NCBI GenBank assembly: GCA_964017155.1
Contig: OZ024858.1
Span: 23,000,657-23,064,656, forward strand
Direction of reading: 5' to 3'
Origin: Oasisia sp. SBJ-2009
Taxonomy: Eukaryota; Annelida; Polychaeta; Sabellida; Siboglinidae
DNA length: 64,000 nt
Positions 1-61,992 of this stretch are shown one piece after another (position 1 is the stretch's first letter; each line of letters opens with the position of its first letter). The notes below the pieces were generated by a model, which was not told where the DNA came from, ran no database searches, and saw nothing but the letters and a program-made list of their open reading frames with translations. The position numbers were made by a program, and so were the translations under genes.

Positions 1-339
1 TCTCAGGCTCTTTTAAAATGCATGCATGTGTTCTGCCCCTCAAAATTGACCAAACTTAGCACGCTTTTCTGCATTCGCAGGGTCATGTAAGAAAAAATGG
101 CTAAAAATCACTACGCCAACTACACTCTGCCTAACATGCGTCATTGCACTGCAGATATATCATAGCACTGAACCTACTAGTATGCCTGTCCTACTGTACT
201 CATTTCACATAAAAAGAATTTTTCAAAATCTCAAATAACACCATTATTAAGGTACTACATTCGTATGGGTTACACCACGAAGTCTAACTGTGCTCTGACC
301 CCAGTAGTGACTCGGCGAGGGAAGCGCATCATTTTGATG

Positions 340-413
340 GTTTTTTCGAGGTGCGGGCCTAAACTGCAAAAGTACCGTTTTTTCGAGGTGCGGGCCTAAA
401 CTGCAAAAGTACC
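340..413. repeat. Two-copy 37-bp tandem duplication
   Basis: Two essentially identical 37-bp units (340-376 and 377-413) begin with GTTTTTTCGAGGTGCGGGCC. The near-identity suggests a recent duplication. Confidence 0.9.
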
Positions 414-1554
414 CACAAGAGTTTTTCAAAGTAATGTTAACTGGAAAGTGTCCGCAAAAGCTGCAAACGTGTCTTATTGGATTATCTAGATCCAAAGACG
501 GTGCCGGAGTTCGCGCAACGTCGTTCTGTTAACAAAGAATATGCACGAGCAGTATACTGCTGGATGAATTGCACGTGGTAAACCACTTTCCACTTCCGGC
601 AAAATATTGTGAAATTATTGTCTTGGGATGATAGAAAATGTGCTTAATAATTACTACACGAACTGTGGCGTAAACGAAACTGTAGCGTACGTATGCGTAT
701 TGTTGCCTAAAAACTGAAATAGTAACGTCGTTATCACATTATGTGCATCACGTTTGGGCAATAGTGTGTTGAAATTACAGCCAAATGACTGTCAAATAAA
801 GCTAGCTAGGTCGGTGCTAGCAAGTCGGAGCTGTTGTTTTCTGGGGCCTGGGGGAGCTGTCTGCGGCGATTTGTCTCGAGATACCTCGGCCTGCTCCGAG
901 TTGTATTGGAATGAGTTGTCCATCACATTAATTCGATGCATTTTGATAACGGAGTCCTTTTGATAATCAGAATTTCATGTGTGATTGTGCACGATTAACC
1001 AGACTCCGTGAGGTGGCAGCAATTTTCAGCCCTTTAACTCCGCATAGGGAATTAATGGGCTGCTGGACGGCCTTACCCCAGATTAGGGTAGAGAGTAGAG
1101 ACACTGATTGGCTCTCAGGCCAACTATGAAATAAACATTTAAATAATCCCATAATGGTATTCTATAAAAAAAAAGTATTCAGCATTGAACTTATATTAAC
1201 ACCCACAAAATAAACATTTGCAGTTGTTTATAAAATAGGAATTATGGCAGGATTAACCAGTATCCATGAGGATTGTTTAGCCCCATACGGATAATATTCA
1301 AAAGCCAGCAAAGTAAATGTGATTGCTGTCTGCAGGTATTGACTGGCTGGCAATCTTATGAAATGCTGACATTAGTGATTAGGGTCTGTAGGATGAATCT
1401 ACTTCGGGCAGCCTAACTACTTTGTAAACCCAACTTGACATAAATTCAACTGTCGAAAACATATAAAATTGTTTGCGAACTTGTCTTTATAATATATACA
1501 GCCTATGCCATTCGATTTTATGTGCATCAAGACAAGTCATATATGTTCTAGACG

Positions 1555-1735
1555 ATATGTTCTAAATTTATTTAAAGGTTTTCATGTGTAATTCTCACAC
1601 TTAAATCTTGATAGCGATTAGTGGATATTAGCACTATTGTCGGCACTCTTTGTGATACACAATTCACGTCATTTGCACATTTTAAACATTACTTATTATC
1701 TTTTTAGGGGAAATATCGTCCATAATTATATTATG
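1555..1735. repeat. Dispersed repeat family, copy A
   Basis: Shares ordered blocks with 58618-58790: ATGTTCTAAATTTA, a TTTGTG(A/G) block, TTTGCA(C/A)ATTTTAAACAT, then ATCGTCCATAATT. The spacing and order match, so these are diverged copies of one interspersed element, not chance. The family is not recognised. Confidence 0.65.
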
Positions 1736-2538
1736 GACAAATTATACCGACTCAGTAGTTTCAACTACTAAAATGAGGTCAATGATAGCTTTATGCAAAG
1801 ACACGTCCATGCGTCATTTGGACGGGTAAAACCCGAATGGATCGAAATATGGGTGGACGGATTGTAGACGGTTAAAAAATGAAGGCACAAAAAAGATCTC
1901 TGAAGCCATAGATATTGTCATTTATGCCTAAAAAGTCAATGTAAATGGTGTCACATGTGTGTTTGTATTCCATTTCAGGTCATCAAGCATTCTAAAAAAT
2001 TGTAAACTGACTTAATAGTTAACACCCAGTAGCTCACTGAAATGTGGGACTGGGAAAAATGTGATCCTGCATAAAGCCGTGTGAGAAAGATCGGCATAAA
2101 TAATTACACATATTGCCTGCATGGCTTTTGTTGGTTCCAATTCATGGTTTATGTCATGGAATTGTTCTAGCATGATTTTGCCTCATGAGCGCTATTTTTG
2201 ACTTTTTGGCCAGAATGATCTGTTTTCAGTACCATTAGTTTGCACAGCTTGAATGAGATAAATGATAGGATGGTGAGAATTGAACATCAAGAACTGTCTG
2301 TTGTCACGATGGCATAGCAGTCAGGCTGCCCGTATGTGACAATGATAATTGAATCTGTCCCATGACTCCCATCTCGTCTCTGGTCGTCATTGATGTTGTC
2401 ATGTGAGGAACGAATAATTCCTGGTAAAAATGCCAACAGTAGTTGTAGCGAGTGAATTTGTAGTTGCAAATGAAGACAAATTGTTGACATTGTAAGAGAC
2501 GGTCGCCAGCCCTGAGTATGAGTGGGTGTCTGTTGCAG

Positions 2539-18710
<16,172 letters not shown>

Positions 18711-18814
18711 GTCAGGCATGGACGGACGACAACCAAACATGGACAGTGTGTGAATGAATGCCTTGTTAGAAACATATATCGTCATTTTAGATATATATCT
18801 GCATGAAACTGTTG

Positions 18815-18857
<43 letters not shown>

Positions 18858-19245
18858 TATGTTGCCGAGATGCTGTGTAATTAAGCAGACCTTTGTTCTT
18901 CTGAAGTACAGGTTTAAATGTTATAATGGCAAGAGTAATGCGAGCTATGTGGCATAAATTATTGTAAGTTTATTACAAGTGACAGTGGTGTACAGTTAGT
19001 GTCTTGGTGCATGGTTTGTGATGTCAGCCCTGTGTAGACTACTGTGTGGCTGGGATAGTTATGTTGAACGCAAGTGCCATCAAACGTCACACGTAATGTC
19101 ACTTTCAGGACTGGACAAGAGACCAGAGTGGCTTACTAGCGACATTATCTTTTCTGCATTTTACTGTTACAGAAGTTAAGTTGGCCTCAGTTGTGAAGTG
19201 GCTGTATTACTGAGGGGACTGCACAATAAAGAGGTTCCTTCAGCT
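18711..19245 (+). other. RRN3: RRN3 3' untranslated region
   Basis: A contiguous stretch after the stop with a (TG)n run at 18813-18854, ending near the poly(A) signal at 19225. The extent is inferred from the signal, not from transcripts. Confidence 0.65.
19225..19230 (+). terminator. RRN3 polyadenylation signal
   Basis: A canonical AATAAA lies 515 bp after the RRN3 stop codon, in the context GCACAATAAAGAGG. Cleavage would be expected near 19245. Confidence 0.65.
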
Positions 19246-19274
19246 GTATCTTGATCTCTGCAGTGTTTCTGTGT

Positions 19275-19330
19275 ATAGATTTGTTAGAACAACGGACTGT
19301 CAGTCGAAAGATACTGGATTGCTCATCGTC
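19275..19330 (+). repeat. Possible decayed tRNA-like (SINE head) sequence
   Basis: GTTAGAACAACGGACTGTCA then GATACTGGATTGCTC loosely resemble tRNA A-box and B-box spacing. The match is weak, no cloverleaf was checked, and no SINE body was recognised. Confidence 0.2.
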
Positions 19331-19344
19331 ATTTCAAGCTTTTG

Positions 19345-19530
19345 GCAAATTCATTCAACCTAGGTTACTCCAGTTCACTTGGCTAAACTCGGGCAAGTTC
19401 ATTCACCGCAGGTTAATCCAGTTCACTCGGCTAACTTTGGGCAAGTTCATTCACCCCAGGTTACTCCAGTTCACTCGGCTAACCTCGGACAAGTTCATTC
19501 ACCGCAGGTTACTCCAGTTCATTCAGCTGT
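19345..19530. repeat. 42-bp tandem repeat
   Basis: About four copies of a 42-bp unit around GGCAAGTTCATTCACC and GGTTACTCCAGTTCACTCGG, just downstream of the RRN3 poly(A) signal. Confidence 0.85.
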
Positions 19531-22077
19531 AGGAGTGGACACCTAGTTAGAAACTAGTTCTATTTGTAGTCTTTGTGCAGTAATGGCTGAATTCTTCCCA
19601 GCAACACAGAAATGGTTTTCAATTGAATAGGCCTGCCTTTTTAAGGATATGGTGCATAAGAATTTATCTGTCTTAAAAAGCAACAAGAACATTGGACAAG
19701 GCTTGTCAATATGAACAAAGGACAACAAAATATAGCTGTGTTTTAATCACCAGGAAACAAACAATATATATTAGTTTTGTCTCTATACGTCACTTATATA
19801 GTGTTTAAAGCATTCATAACATGGCAGGTTCCACTAATACCATCAATGAACAGGCAATTTAGAACCAATTGTGTCTGTCCACTGCGCTGTGTGCCACACT
19901 TCATACATCGCCAAACAAAAAACAAATCCTTAAACTAAAAGCTGCATAAGATAACAATGAAAAATGCTGTAACAATCACATGAAGTATTTGACTTGTGTG
20001 TGTTTAATTGTGTAACCACAATACCATATTATTCCCTATAGATGCGTACTGCCTAATAGATGCCCACCTGTTTTATGAAGGTGAAACCATGCACAATAAA
20101 TAACATTTCAGGTGTTAACGAAGGCTTTAAAATACAAACAAATTGTAATACCTGTTAACAACACATGGAGGATATTGTCACCTGTTTGTACACGTATTCT
20201 GGCTGTAAGATGGCATCACATTACTGTCTTGTAATCGCTTTCGTTTTACTCTCAAATTCAGACATGTCAATTGCATAAATCTTCCTAAGAGTTGCCAAAC
20301 ATAATCATTGGTAGACGTGCTGAATCTACCTTAGCTACGTGCCTATCTTTGATGTGGTCAGTCGTCCACAACTAACAGCTTGGGCTAGTTAGTTCCACAT
20401 ACGTCTTATAAGAAATTAACAGAAACGCCTTGTAACTGCATGTCTGTTGGCGATAATATGGCATGTACATTTCATATGGCACCTACAAAAGTGTGGCGAG
20501 TGTTTTATTCCAATCATTTCATGTTTACATGAATATCAGAGGATCACCGGAGATGTCCTAGGTCCTCTAACTGCAGACTTTGTTTCCCTCTTTCCTCCTC
20601 CACCCCCTGTTTGTAACTAACTAACTAACTACACTACTACCGGTAAATTTTACTTTGGTACTCAAAAATAATATCACATGACCTCACATGATCAGCTTCT
20701 TGATAACTTTTATATTCTAAATAAATTACAAATTGCATTGTCCTTTGCACCAGTTAAATTAAAGTGTAACGTGTTGTTTTACAGCTTCAGCATTGTTACC
20801 TTGTCACCGGAAATACAATGAATAAAGTAAAATATCGCACAAATACGACATACGTCTCATAACCTCAAACATTCCAGGTTCTAAGAAAAAATGAGTATAT
20901 TACTAGGTACATCAGTAAGTAATCCATGCCAGTTCAATAGGCATACATAACCCCCACAGTATGTTGTAATAAACAGAACACATTGGCATATCTTTGAAAG
21001 TGCATGTGTTTGTACATGGAGACTGTTGATTACTGCTCGTCTTCTGATGGGTGGTATGATGAAGAAAACGCTCCATAACAATATACAGTGCATATACTTA
21101 ATAAATGTGTTATGCTATTGGAACACTAAAACGGAAAGTTCAGTGTCACCATACAACCCATGGGCACTTGTGTGTCCCACGACAAACTGTTCGCAACAAA
21201 AAAACACTTCTCAATTGAGGTGATCTGTGAAAATGTTGACGTTGAAGTGACAGTCCTCGCAGCCTTAACAAACAACTGACCCATGTAAAAGCAAATCATC
21301 TATGCTCCAGCCCGGGCCGACGAATGATGATGTAGATACATGTATATGTATGTACACGCATGCACGCACGCATGCACACACACACACACACACACACACA
21401 GAGTCAGACCACATTTGCATTTTCCATAGGCGACCATTACAATGTTTCCTTCATTTCCTACTAATCTTGGTGACCTCTGTTATTGACAATTTAACAGCAT
21501 AGACAGAAGTTCTGTGAATAAATTCGTTAATTTCTAATAACTCAGGGTCCCACAAACTTTTTTTAAACCTTACACCCACCCATTTCTGCTTGAACCACCC
21601 ACGGATTGCCCCTGATGACATCACCAAGCAAAATGACAGCTGTATTAATACGCAGAAATGCACCCACTGACAGCTGTCATAATTTGACAGCTCTGAAGCC
21701 ACACTGTACAAAAACATTATTTCTAATCACTCCACACTACAAATGTGCTCACAGAAATTCAGACAACCTGCATAATGCTGCTTTTATAGGGTACTCTTTG
21801 GTCGGGTAATGGCGGACGAGCACCTAATTGTGGTCTTACAACATATATATATATACATATACATACACAGTTTTCAAATGTCTGTTCTGATACAGAGCGC
21901 ATTTTTGCAGAAAACAAGATGACAGCATCCGTTGTGTCCACACTAAAAGGCACAATGGTGTTTGTTGGACAACAGTTGGACCAGAACACAGACGTGTTGA
22001 CCATGTCACGTGTCCACCCCAGCCTTGTGTACATCCCTGGTTGTTGGTCCCATGTAGGTTCTTCACTCCCAGGCCAC
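19531..22077. other. Convergent intergenic region / V0a 3' UTR
   Basis: No coding exon was recognised. The V0a 3' UTR must extend left from 22077. The only canonical AATAAA on the - strand that I noticed is at 20504-20509, 1.57 kb beyond the stop; its use is uncertain. A short (CA)n lies at 21377-21401. Confidence 0.5.
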
Positions 22078-56554
<34,477 letters not shown>

Positions 56555-58617
56555 CTGCAAGGTACCACTTTGTCATCATCAAACAACTTACAAGTATGTT
56601 GTTTATTAAACAAGTAAACAATACAATAAAACTTTATTGTCCCGGACCGGGAAATTAATTTTGCAGCGTTCGTCATCATAAAAATATAAAATACAGGAGT
56701 AGATAAATAAAAATAAATTCATTATTAAAACAGTATGTAAACATTAATCATAATCAAATATGGACTACTCTATAATATAATTTTAAAATTAAAGTTATAA
56801 TTGTAAATTTTGTAAAGAATTTTATCTACCGGTAACTATAATATTTATTCAAGTATGCAAGATGTTAATTTTTTTCCATAGATGGTTTGTACTTCAGCTG
56901 GCCAATTTAAGGGACTATTTTATGAAGTAAAATCAAATAATATATATATTTTTTTATTACCCTAAAGGTTTGAAAATTATTATTCATATTATTGTATTGC
57001 TTTGGTGATATTGTTGCAGCACAGCTTCTAAGTGCAAAATTTAGGAAACTGGTACATACTTACAACATGCAGATTTTTTTATTTCAATACCGACTTAACT
57101 GCCATACATAGAAATTATTCAGTTACGTTCTAATACTAAACTGTTTTATTATTCATGTCTGTAGCACAGTGGATTTATCTTTTTTTCACAAGCCACGGCA
57201 GAACAGTTTGCCCGGGTAGTTCGCCTACATGAAGTATGGTAGTCCACACAGTTAAACTAACAATTAACTTTGCCAGTCATGACTGCAGCAGCAGTGAGAA
57301 CAGTGTAAATACCCACCCCAATTTGAAGATGGATAAACAATTTCTGGGAATCCCATTGCTTACAACATGAGCAGTGAGTGGCTGAAATCACCCAAAATTA
57401 TCATACGAAGGGAGACTTCCAGAGTTTACTGCTAAAATGTGATGTTTAGCTATCCTGCAGTTGTAACGTGTGTGCTAAAGTAATAAGTTAATAAAATAAA
57501 TATGACAAATAGAAAAATAGAATTAACTGTACATTAAAACGATGAATAAATTAAAATAAATATCATAAATAGATAAATAAATTATTTGTACATTAAATTT
57601 CACGGTCATATGCAATGTAAAGGATATGACACAGTGAGCTAAAATAATAAGTGAATAAAATATTAAAATAAATTGATCAATAAAATTATTAGTACATAAA
57701 AAAGACCAACCACATTTCAAGACTGTGCTTAAATTCAGAGTTAAAAAAATGGAATAGCCCACTGTACTGCTGGCTGGTACTAGCGTAATCAGTAGGAGTG
57801 ACCCCTAGGTCACGGTGATGAATTTAGGTGAAGGTCTGAAGATATGTAAAGTGAATGAAACAGTAGAGGTTTAGTCATGCTTTTCATTTTAATCATTGCA
57901 ACATGTCGCTAACAGGCTTGTAGTCTTGAGTTGTTTTATTCCAAATAGCCCATTCTAAACATTCTTACAACTGCAAGTGTTACAAGGGTTCAGTGCGATA
58001 TTCAACATAACTGTCACAAGGTGGAAATGTTCATCTCACTAAGTGTATTGTGGCTACACAGACAAAGGAGAAGCTTCTGTAATACAGTACATAGCAACTA
58101 ATCCAACACATGCCAATGTGACACTTGTCACTCAGTGGCTTCATTACAATTAAGTATAGGAATACCACATAACTTTGGTCTACATGTACATAACAGTTTA
58201 ACAACAACCTGAAGTACCTAGGCCTGCTAAAGGTGGCATTCAATGGTTAATAATCTCAGTCAGTTTGATCAGTGGTGACATCACCAGTTCAATTCGGAGT
58301 CTGGTTAATTACAATTGTTTAAATCCGGAAATTATATACATATACTGCCATTATACTGGGAACCACCAATTAATTTTCAATCAGGTGCATCCTTGTGCAA
58401 TGCAATGCCGTTTTTAACCAAAACCTGATAAAATTCATCCACAATAATTTATATGCTAAATTCCATTACACATATTTTGTCAAATTTGTACAAATATATT
58501 GTTTGAAAGGTTTGTTAGATCTGTAACATTTTCCAGTATCAAATACTGTGTATCCCATATATGCACTGGTGACTGGGTTAAGCCTATGAATGATATGTTC
58601 CAAGTCACAATGTCCTC

Positions 58618-58790
58618 AACAATATGTTCTAAATTTACTTTTTAGTTTTTGTGTTGTTTTCATACTTAAGACCCAAGCCTTACAAAACATAAGTAATTTG
58701 TTATTAGCCCTCTTTGTGGCATATTTGCAAATTTTAAACATAACTTAGTATCTTTTTTTGAGACATATCGTCCATAATTTTGGAACATAA
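58618..58790. repeat. Dispersed repeat family, copy B
   Basis: Diverged copy of 1555-1735, with shared blocks ATGTTCTAAATTTA, CTTTGTGGCA, AAATTTTAAACATAACTTA and ATCGTCCATAATTTTGGAAC. It stops where the 430-bp duplication begins. Confidence 0.65.
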
Positions 58791-58800
58791 ATGATTTTTT

Positions 58801-59665
58801 GGCAGTGGCTATGCGTATGTGAGCCTGTATGTGTGGGACCATACGTTTAGGCCGCCAGTCTAAAAGTACAGCATTCATTATGCATATGCATTGTTTGTAT
58901 AAAGGCACAGCATTCGATAAGCACATGCACATGGTTTCCATACGTGAGCCTTATCTTTAGTAGCTGTCAGTTCCAAAATTTCGTGAATTTCCCTGCACAT
59001 GCATGTTTATATGCATTGAAAGCTCGAGCTTTCAATGTAGATCTACTGCCATATCTTTAGCAAACAAATCTCAAAGTATGCGAGTTTTTCCACGCGTGCA
59101 TGTTGATATATGTATGAACGAAAGCCCTTTTGGCACTCGATCAGTTCTAAATATATGTGAAATTGTTTGCCTTTTATTTTTTCCGCAAGTTGACATATAT
59201 AGCAGTACTTAGTACTTGACTCTTTCTATATAGGCAGTGGCTACGCGTACGTGAGCCGTACGTTTAGGCCGTCAGTCTAAAAGTACGGCATTCATTCTGC
59301 GCATGCGTATATGCTATTATTTTCAGTTACGTGAGCTGTATTTTTAGCATCTTTGTCTAATAAGCGCATGATTTCCATATGTGAGCCTTATCTTTAGTAG
59401 CTATCAATTCCAAAAGTACGTGAAAACTGCATGTTATATTATATAAGCTCTATTGCCGAATCTTTAGCACTCAGATCTAAAAGTAGGCAGGCGCCTAGGT
59501 AAATTTGCTCCACGCGTGCATTCCATATTGTTAGCAAACAAATCTCAATGTATGTGAGTTTTTCCGCGCTTGCATGTCGATGTACGTATGAACGGTAGCT
59601 ATTTTGGCACTCAGTTTCGAGTTTTTGTGCCTTATATTTTGTTCGCAAGTTGACATATATAGACC
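58801..59665. repeat. Diverged two-copy tandem duplication, about 430 bp each
   Basis: Copy 1 starts GGCAGTGGCTATGCGTATGT (58801). Copy 2 starts GGCAGTGGCTACGCGTACGT (about 59234). Matching later blocks: AGTCTAAAAGTAC(A/G)GCATTC, GTGAGCCTTATCTTTAGTAG, TTAGCAAACAAATCTCAA and CGCAAGTTGACATATATAG. Copy 1 also contains the 24-bp palindrome CATTGAAAGCTC/GAGCTTTCAATG at 59011-59034. Confidence 0.85.
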
Positions 59666-60161
59666 TATGGATGTCAGTAAATCGAACAATGTCGATAACA
59701 TCGTTCCCTCGTGTAATTCCGCCATATCGATGCGACGAGATGGCCGCAACATCCATGCGCAGAATTGAAAAACAGATGTGCGCACATCCTCACGTACGGT
59801 TAGGCCACGGGTCTAAAGATACGGCTCACGTACGCGTAGACACTTCGTTCTTTGTAATGCAAAAGTACCTGAGGATTAGAACCAAAAATTTCACTAACCT
59901 GGATATTGACCTGTTGGATTGTGAGTATACTAAAAATTGGGGTTCTGAAAAAATAGAGAAAAGAGCTGTCATGGATGAAACAAATACTGTTGTCAGCAAA
60001 GTCAATAAATAAGTAGGCATGAGATTGAGACGTGAGTGCATGTGAAAACTTCCTTGTCTGTCACAATGAGTCACGCGCTTGTACGCAAATTAGAACAGAC
60101 GACATGCCACTTCACCTATCAGGGTTTTATTGTCTGTGGTACTGTCACGGACAGTGACACT

Positions 60162-60171
60162 GACACGTGAC
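60162..60171. promoter_or_regulatory. CLEAR-like E-box
   Basis: GACACGTGAC differs by one base from the palindromic GTCACGTGAC element that recruits TFEB/MITF-type factors to lysosomal and V-ATPase genes in vertebrates. It lies in the divergent region but 3.6 kb from the V0a coding start. One short motif is weak evidence. Confidence 0.25.
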
Positions 60172-60320
60172 TGGGTGACTGACACAGTTTGACTCTGACT
60201 GTGTCATGTGTGATTCACCGAATCAGTCAGACTCAGTGACCATCTCCGATCTCGGCATCTGCCATCTGTCTCGGCTGTGTTTATGATTTCGTAGTTTATA
60301 ATTTATCTGAAAATGCAGCC

Positions 60321-60351
60321 ATGCCCTTCCAACTGCGATTGCAGGCGATAG
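60321..60351 (+). CDS. Possible first coding exon of the EGF gene
   Basis: ATG in the good context GCAGCCATGC, then PFQLRLQAI and G|gtatgc. The phase (1) fits the next exon, which begins with two bases of a codon. The peptide is not a signal sequence, so this may instead be untranslated, or the true start may be elsewhere. Confidence 0.3.
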
Positions 60352-60578
60352 GTATGCTACATAAACATGCTTACGTGGCAAGTGGCACTTCAAAATTAAC
60401 GTTTATTTCCAAGTTACGCATATCGTAACTAATACAAAAACGAAAAATAGCAACACACCTCTTTCTACATGTAGCGTGCCTATCTTTCGCCAGATGTCAC
60501 TCTAATGCCGTGTTCAATGGTGCTGCCCTCTCGTGGATAGTTGTACGAGTTTTCCACATGATCGCGTTTGTTTGTCAG

Positions 60579-60709
60579 CTACTGAAATCTGCCACAGCAA
60601 CCCATGTCAGAACGGAGGAGTTTGTCTGAACCTGGTTGACATCTACAGGTGTGACTGCGTCGACGACTTCGAAGGACCCAACTGCGAATTTTTTGAGCGG
60701 TTTAAATAA
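60579..60709 (+). CDS. EGF-like domain exon
   Basis: The acceptor TTTGTCAG is followed by [20 protein letters not shown], then [23 protein letters not shown] and TAA at 60707. All six cysteines and the NGG turn of a canonical EGF domain are present (CxxNPCxNGGxC, YxCxC, FxGxxC). There is no good donor before the stop; the only GT is CG|gtttaa. Read as is, this would be a terminal exon of a secreted form. Given the membrane exon 1.1 kb downstream, it may be one gene with an alternative end, or carry a 1-base sequence error in the TTTTTT run. Confidence 0.75.
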
Positions 60710-60787
60710 CAAACTCTGGCACTTTCTCGTTCGTTACCCAGCATGTTATATGTTTAGATGACATGGCACCACTAATATTATCGACGC

Positions 60788-60792
60788 CTGTG

Positions 60793-60886
<94 letters not shown>

Positions 60887-60889
60887 TGT
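60788..60889. repeat. (TG)n microsatellite, left of the hAT-like insertion
   Basis: About 100 bp of TG. It continues as TG at 61309-61369 on the other side of the inserted element. Confidence 0.97.
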
Positions 60890-61307
60890 CAGGGTTGGAA
60901 AAAAAATCATGATTTTTTCGAATAAATCGATTAAATCGGATTTTTTCGATTAAATCGGATTTTTTCGATTAAATCGATTAATTTGATTTTTTCAACATTC
61001 TTGACAATCATAAGAAATAATATGTAATTCGGAAAATAAATAAAAGTGGAATATCATAATATACCCAATAGGCTGAACATTTCATTCTTAGCATTTCTAA
61101 AGAATTAAAGCAAAGTTGTTATGTACAAATTTAAACTTTATTTAAAAATACATACAGTTAAATCAACTGGTAGTAGCATGCAACGTAAGTATAAATTTAA
61201 GATAATCTGAAAAAATCGAAAAAATCAATGTCTTGATTTTTTCAAGTTGATTAAATCAATGATTTAATCGATGATTTAATCAATTTGATTAAATCAATGC
61301 CAACCCT

Positions 61308-61308
<1 letters not shown>
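60890..61308. mobile_element. hAT-like MITE, 419 bp, inserted in (TG)n
   Basis: The left end is CAGGGTTGG; the right end is CCAACCCTG (its exact inverse). Both are followed inward by AATCGATTAAATC / GATTTAATC-type subterminal repeats. CAGGGTTGG-type ends and an apparent 8-bp GTGTGTGT duplication on each side fit hAT elements, although the TG context makes the duplication uninformative. There is no coding capacity. Confidence 0.8.
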
Positions 61309-61372
<64 letters not shown>

Positions 61373-61392
61373 AGTTGGAGAGAGAGAGAGAG

Positions 61393-61482
<90 letters not shown>

Positions 61483-61511
61483 AGAGAGAGAGAGAGTGTG
61501 TGTGTATGTGA

Positions 61512-61556
<45 letters not shown>
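61309..61556. repeat. Compound (TG)n-(GA)n-(GATA)n-(TG)n microsatellite
   Basis: TG to 61369, GAGA, about 22 GATA units at 61395-61481, GAGA, then TG to 61556. The long open frames (HTHTHT, LSIYLSIY) are artefacts. Confidence 0.97.
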
Positions 61557-61565
<9 letters not shown>

Positions 61566-61853
61566 ATATGTATGTGCACATGCATACGTGTGCGTCTTCG
61601 TGTGCGTTTTATAATGTCCTTGTATTGCCATCTTACGAGTCATACTAAGACGCCGAGTAAATCATCCGTTGAAACATCGCAGATGATGCGATTTGCAAAA
61701 GGATACTGCATCATGGAAAGATAATATTATTAAGTAGGCCTAATACTAATAAGGAGAATAAAAATATCATAATTAATACTGTAAAAATATCATAATTAAT
61801 ACTATCATTATTATTACAGAACGTCTAAATACCGTCGATTCTCTTTGTCTTAG

Positions 61854-61992
61854 TCAGCTCCTGCTAAAAGTAACACGACCATGTTCATTGGCATCGCTGC
61901 CGGAGCCGTGGCTCTCATCGTCCTCTGTGTTGTCATCTTCTACGTTGTGAGACGCCGCAGACAGCAGCCAGAGTTACAGCCGTCTCCACAGG
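61854..61992 (+). CDS. Transmembrane exon of a probable receptor
   Basis: 139 nt, acceptor TTTGTCTTAG, donor CAGG|gtacgt. It encodes SAPAKSNTT, a 20-plus-residue hydrophobic helix (MFIGIAAGAVALIVLCVVIF), then the stop-transfer RRRR and QQPELQPSPQ. This is the layout of a single-pass type I membrane protein, joined in frame to the three tail exons downstream. Confidence 0.8.

Larger units (their letters stand above)
1..2538. other. Upstream region of RRN3, no exon found
   Basis: No exon encoding the expected RRN3 N-terminus (about 55-60 residues in the human protein, including a KTVRF-like basic motif) could be recognised here. It may be a very small exon, or lie left of the window. The stretch is AT-rich and holds a two-copy direct repeat at 340-413 and a dispersed repeat at about 1555-1735. 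The short open frames look random. Confidence 0.5.
56555..60320. other. Region between V0a and the EGF gene
   Basis: Divergent intergenic region that should hold both promoters and a V0a leader exon. Up to 58600 it is AT-rich and unremarkable. From 58618 it holds a dispersed repeat, then a two-copy 430-bp duplication to 59665. The segment 60060-60300 is rich in GTGAC motifs. No coding exon was recognised. Confidence 0.5.

Noticed and set aside
59650..60012. 120-codon + strand frame in the divergent region
   Set aside because: No recognised similarity, and it overlaps other open frames on the opposite strand. Length alone is not convincing.
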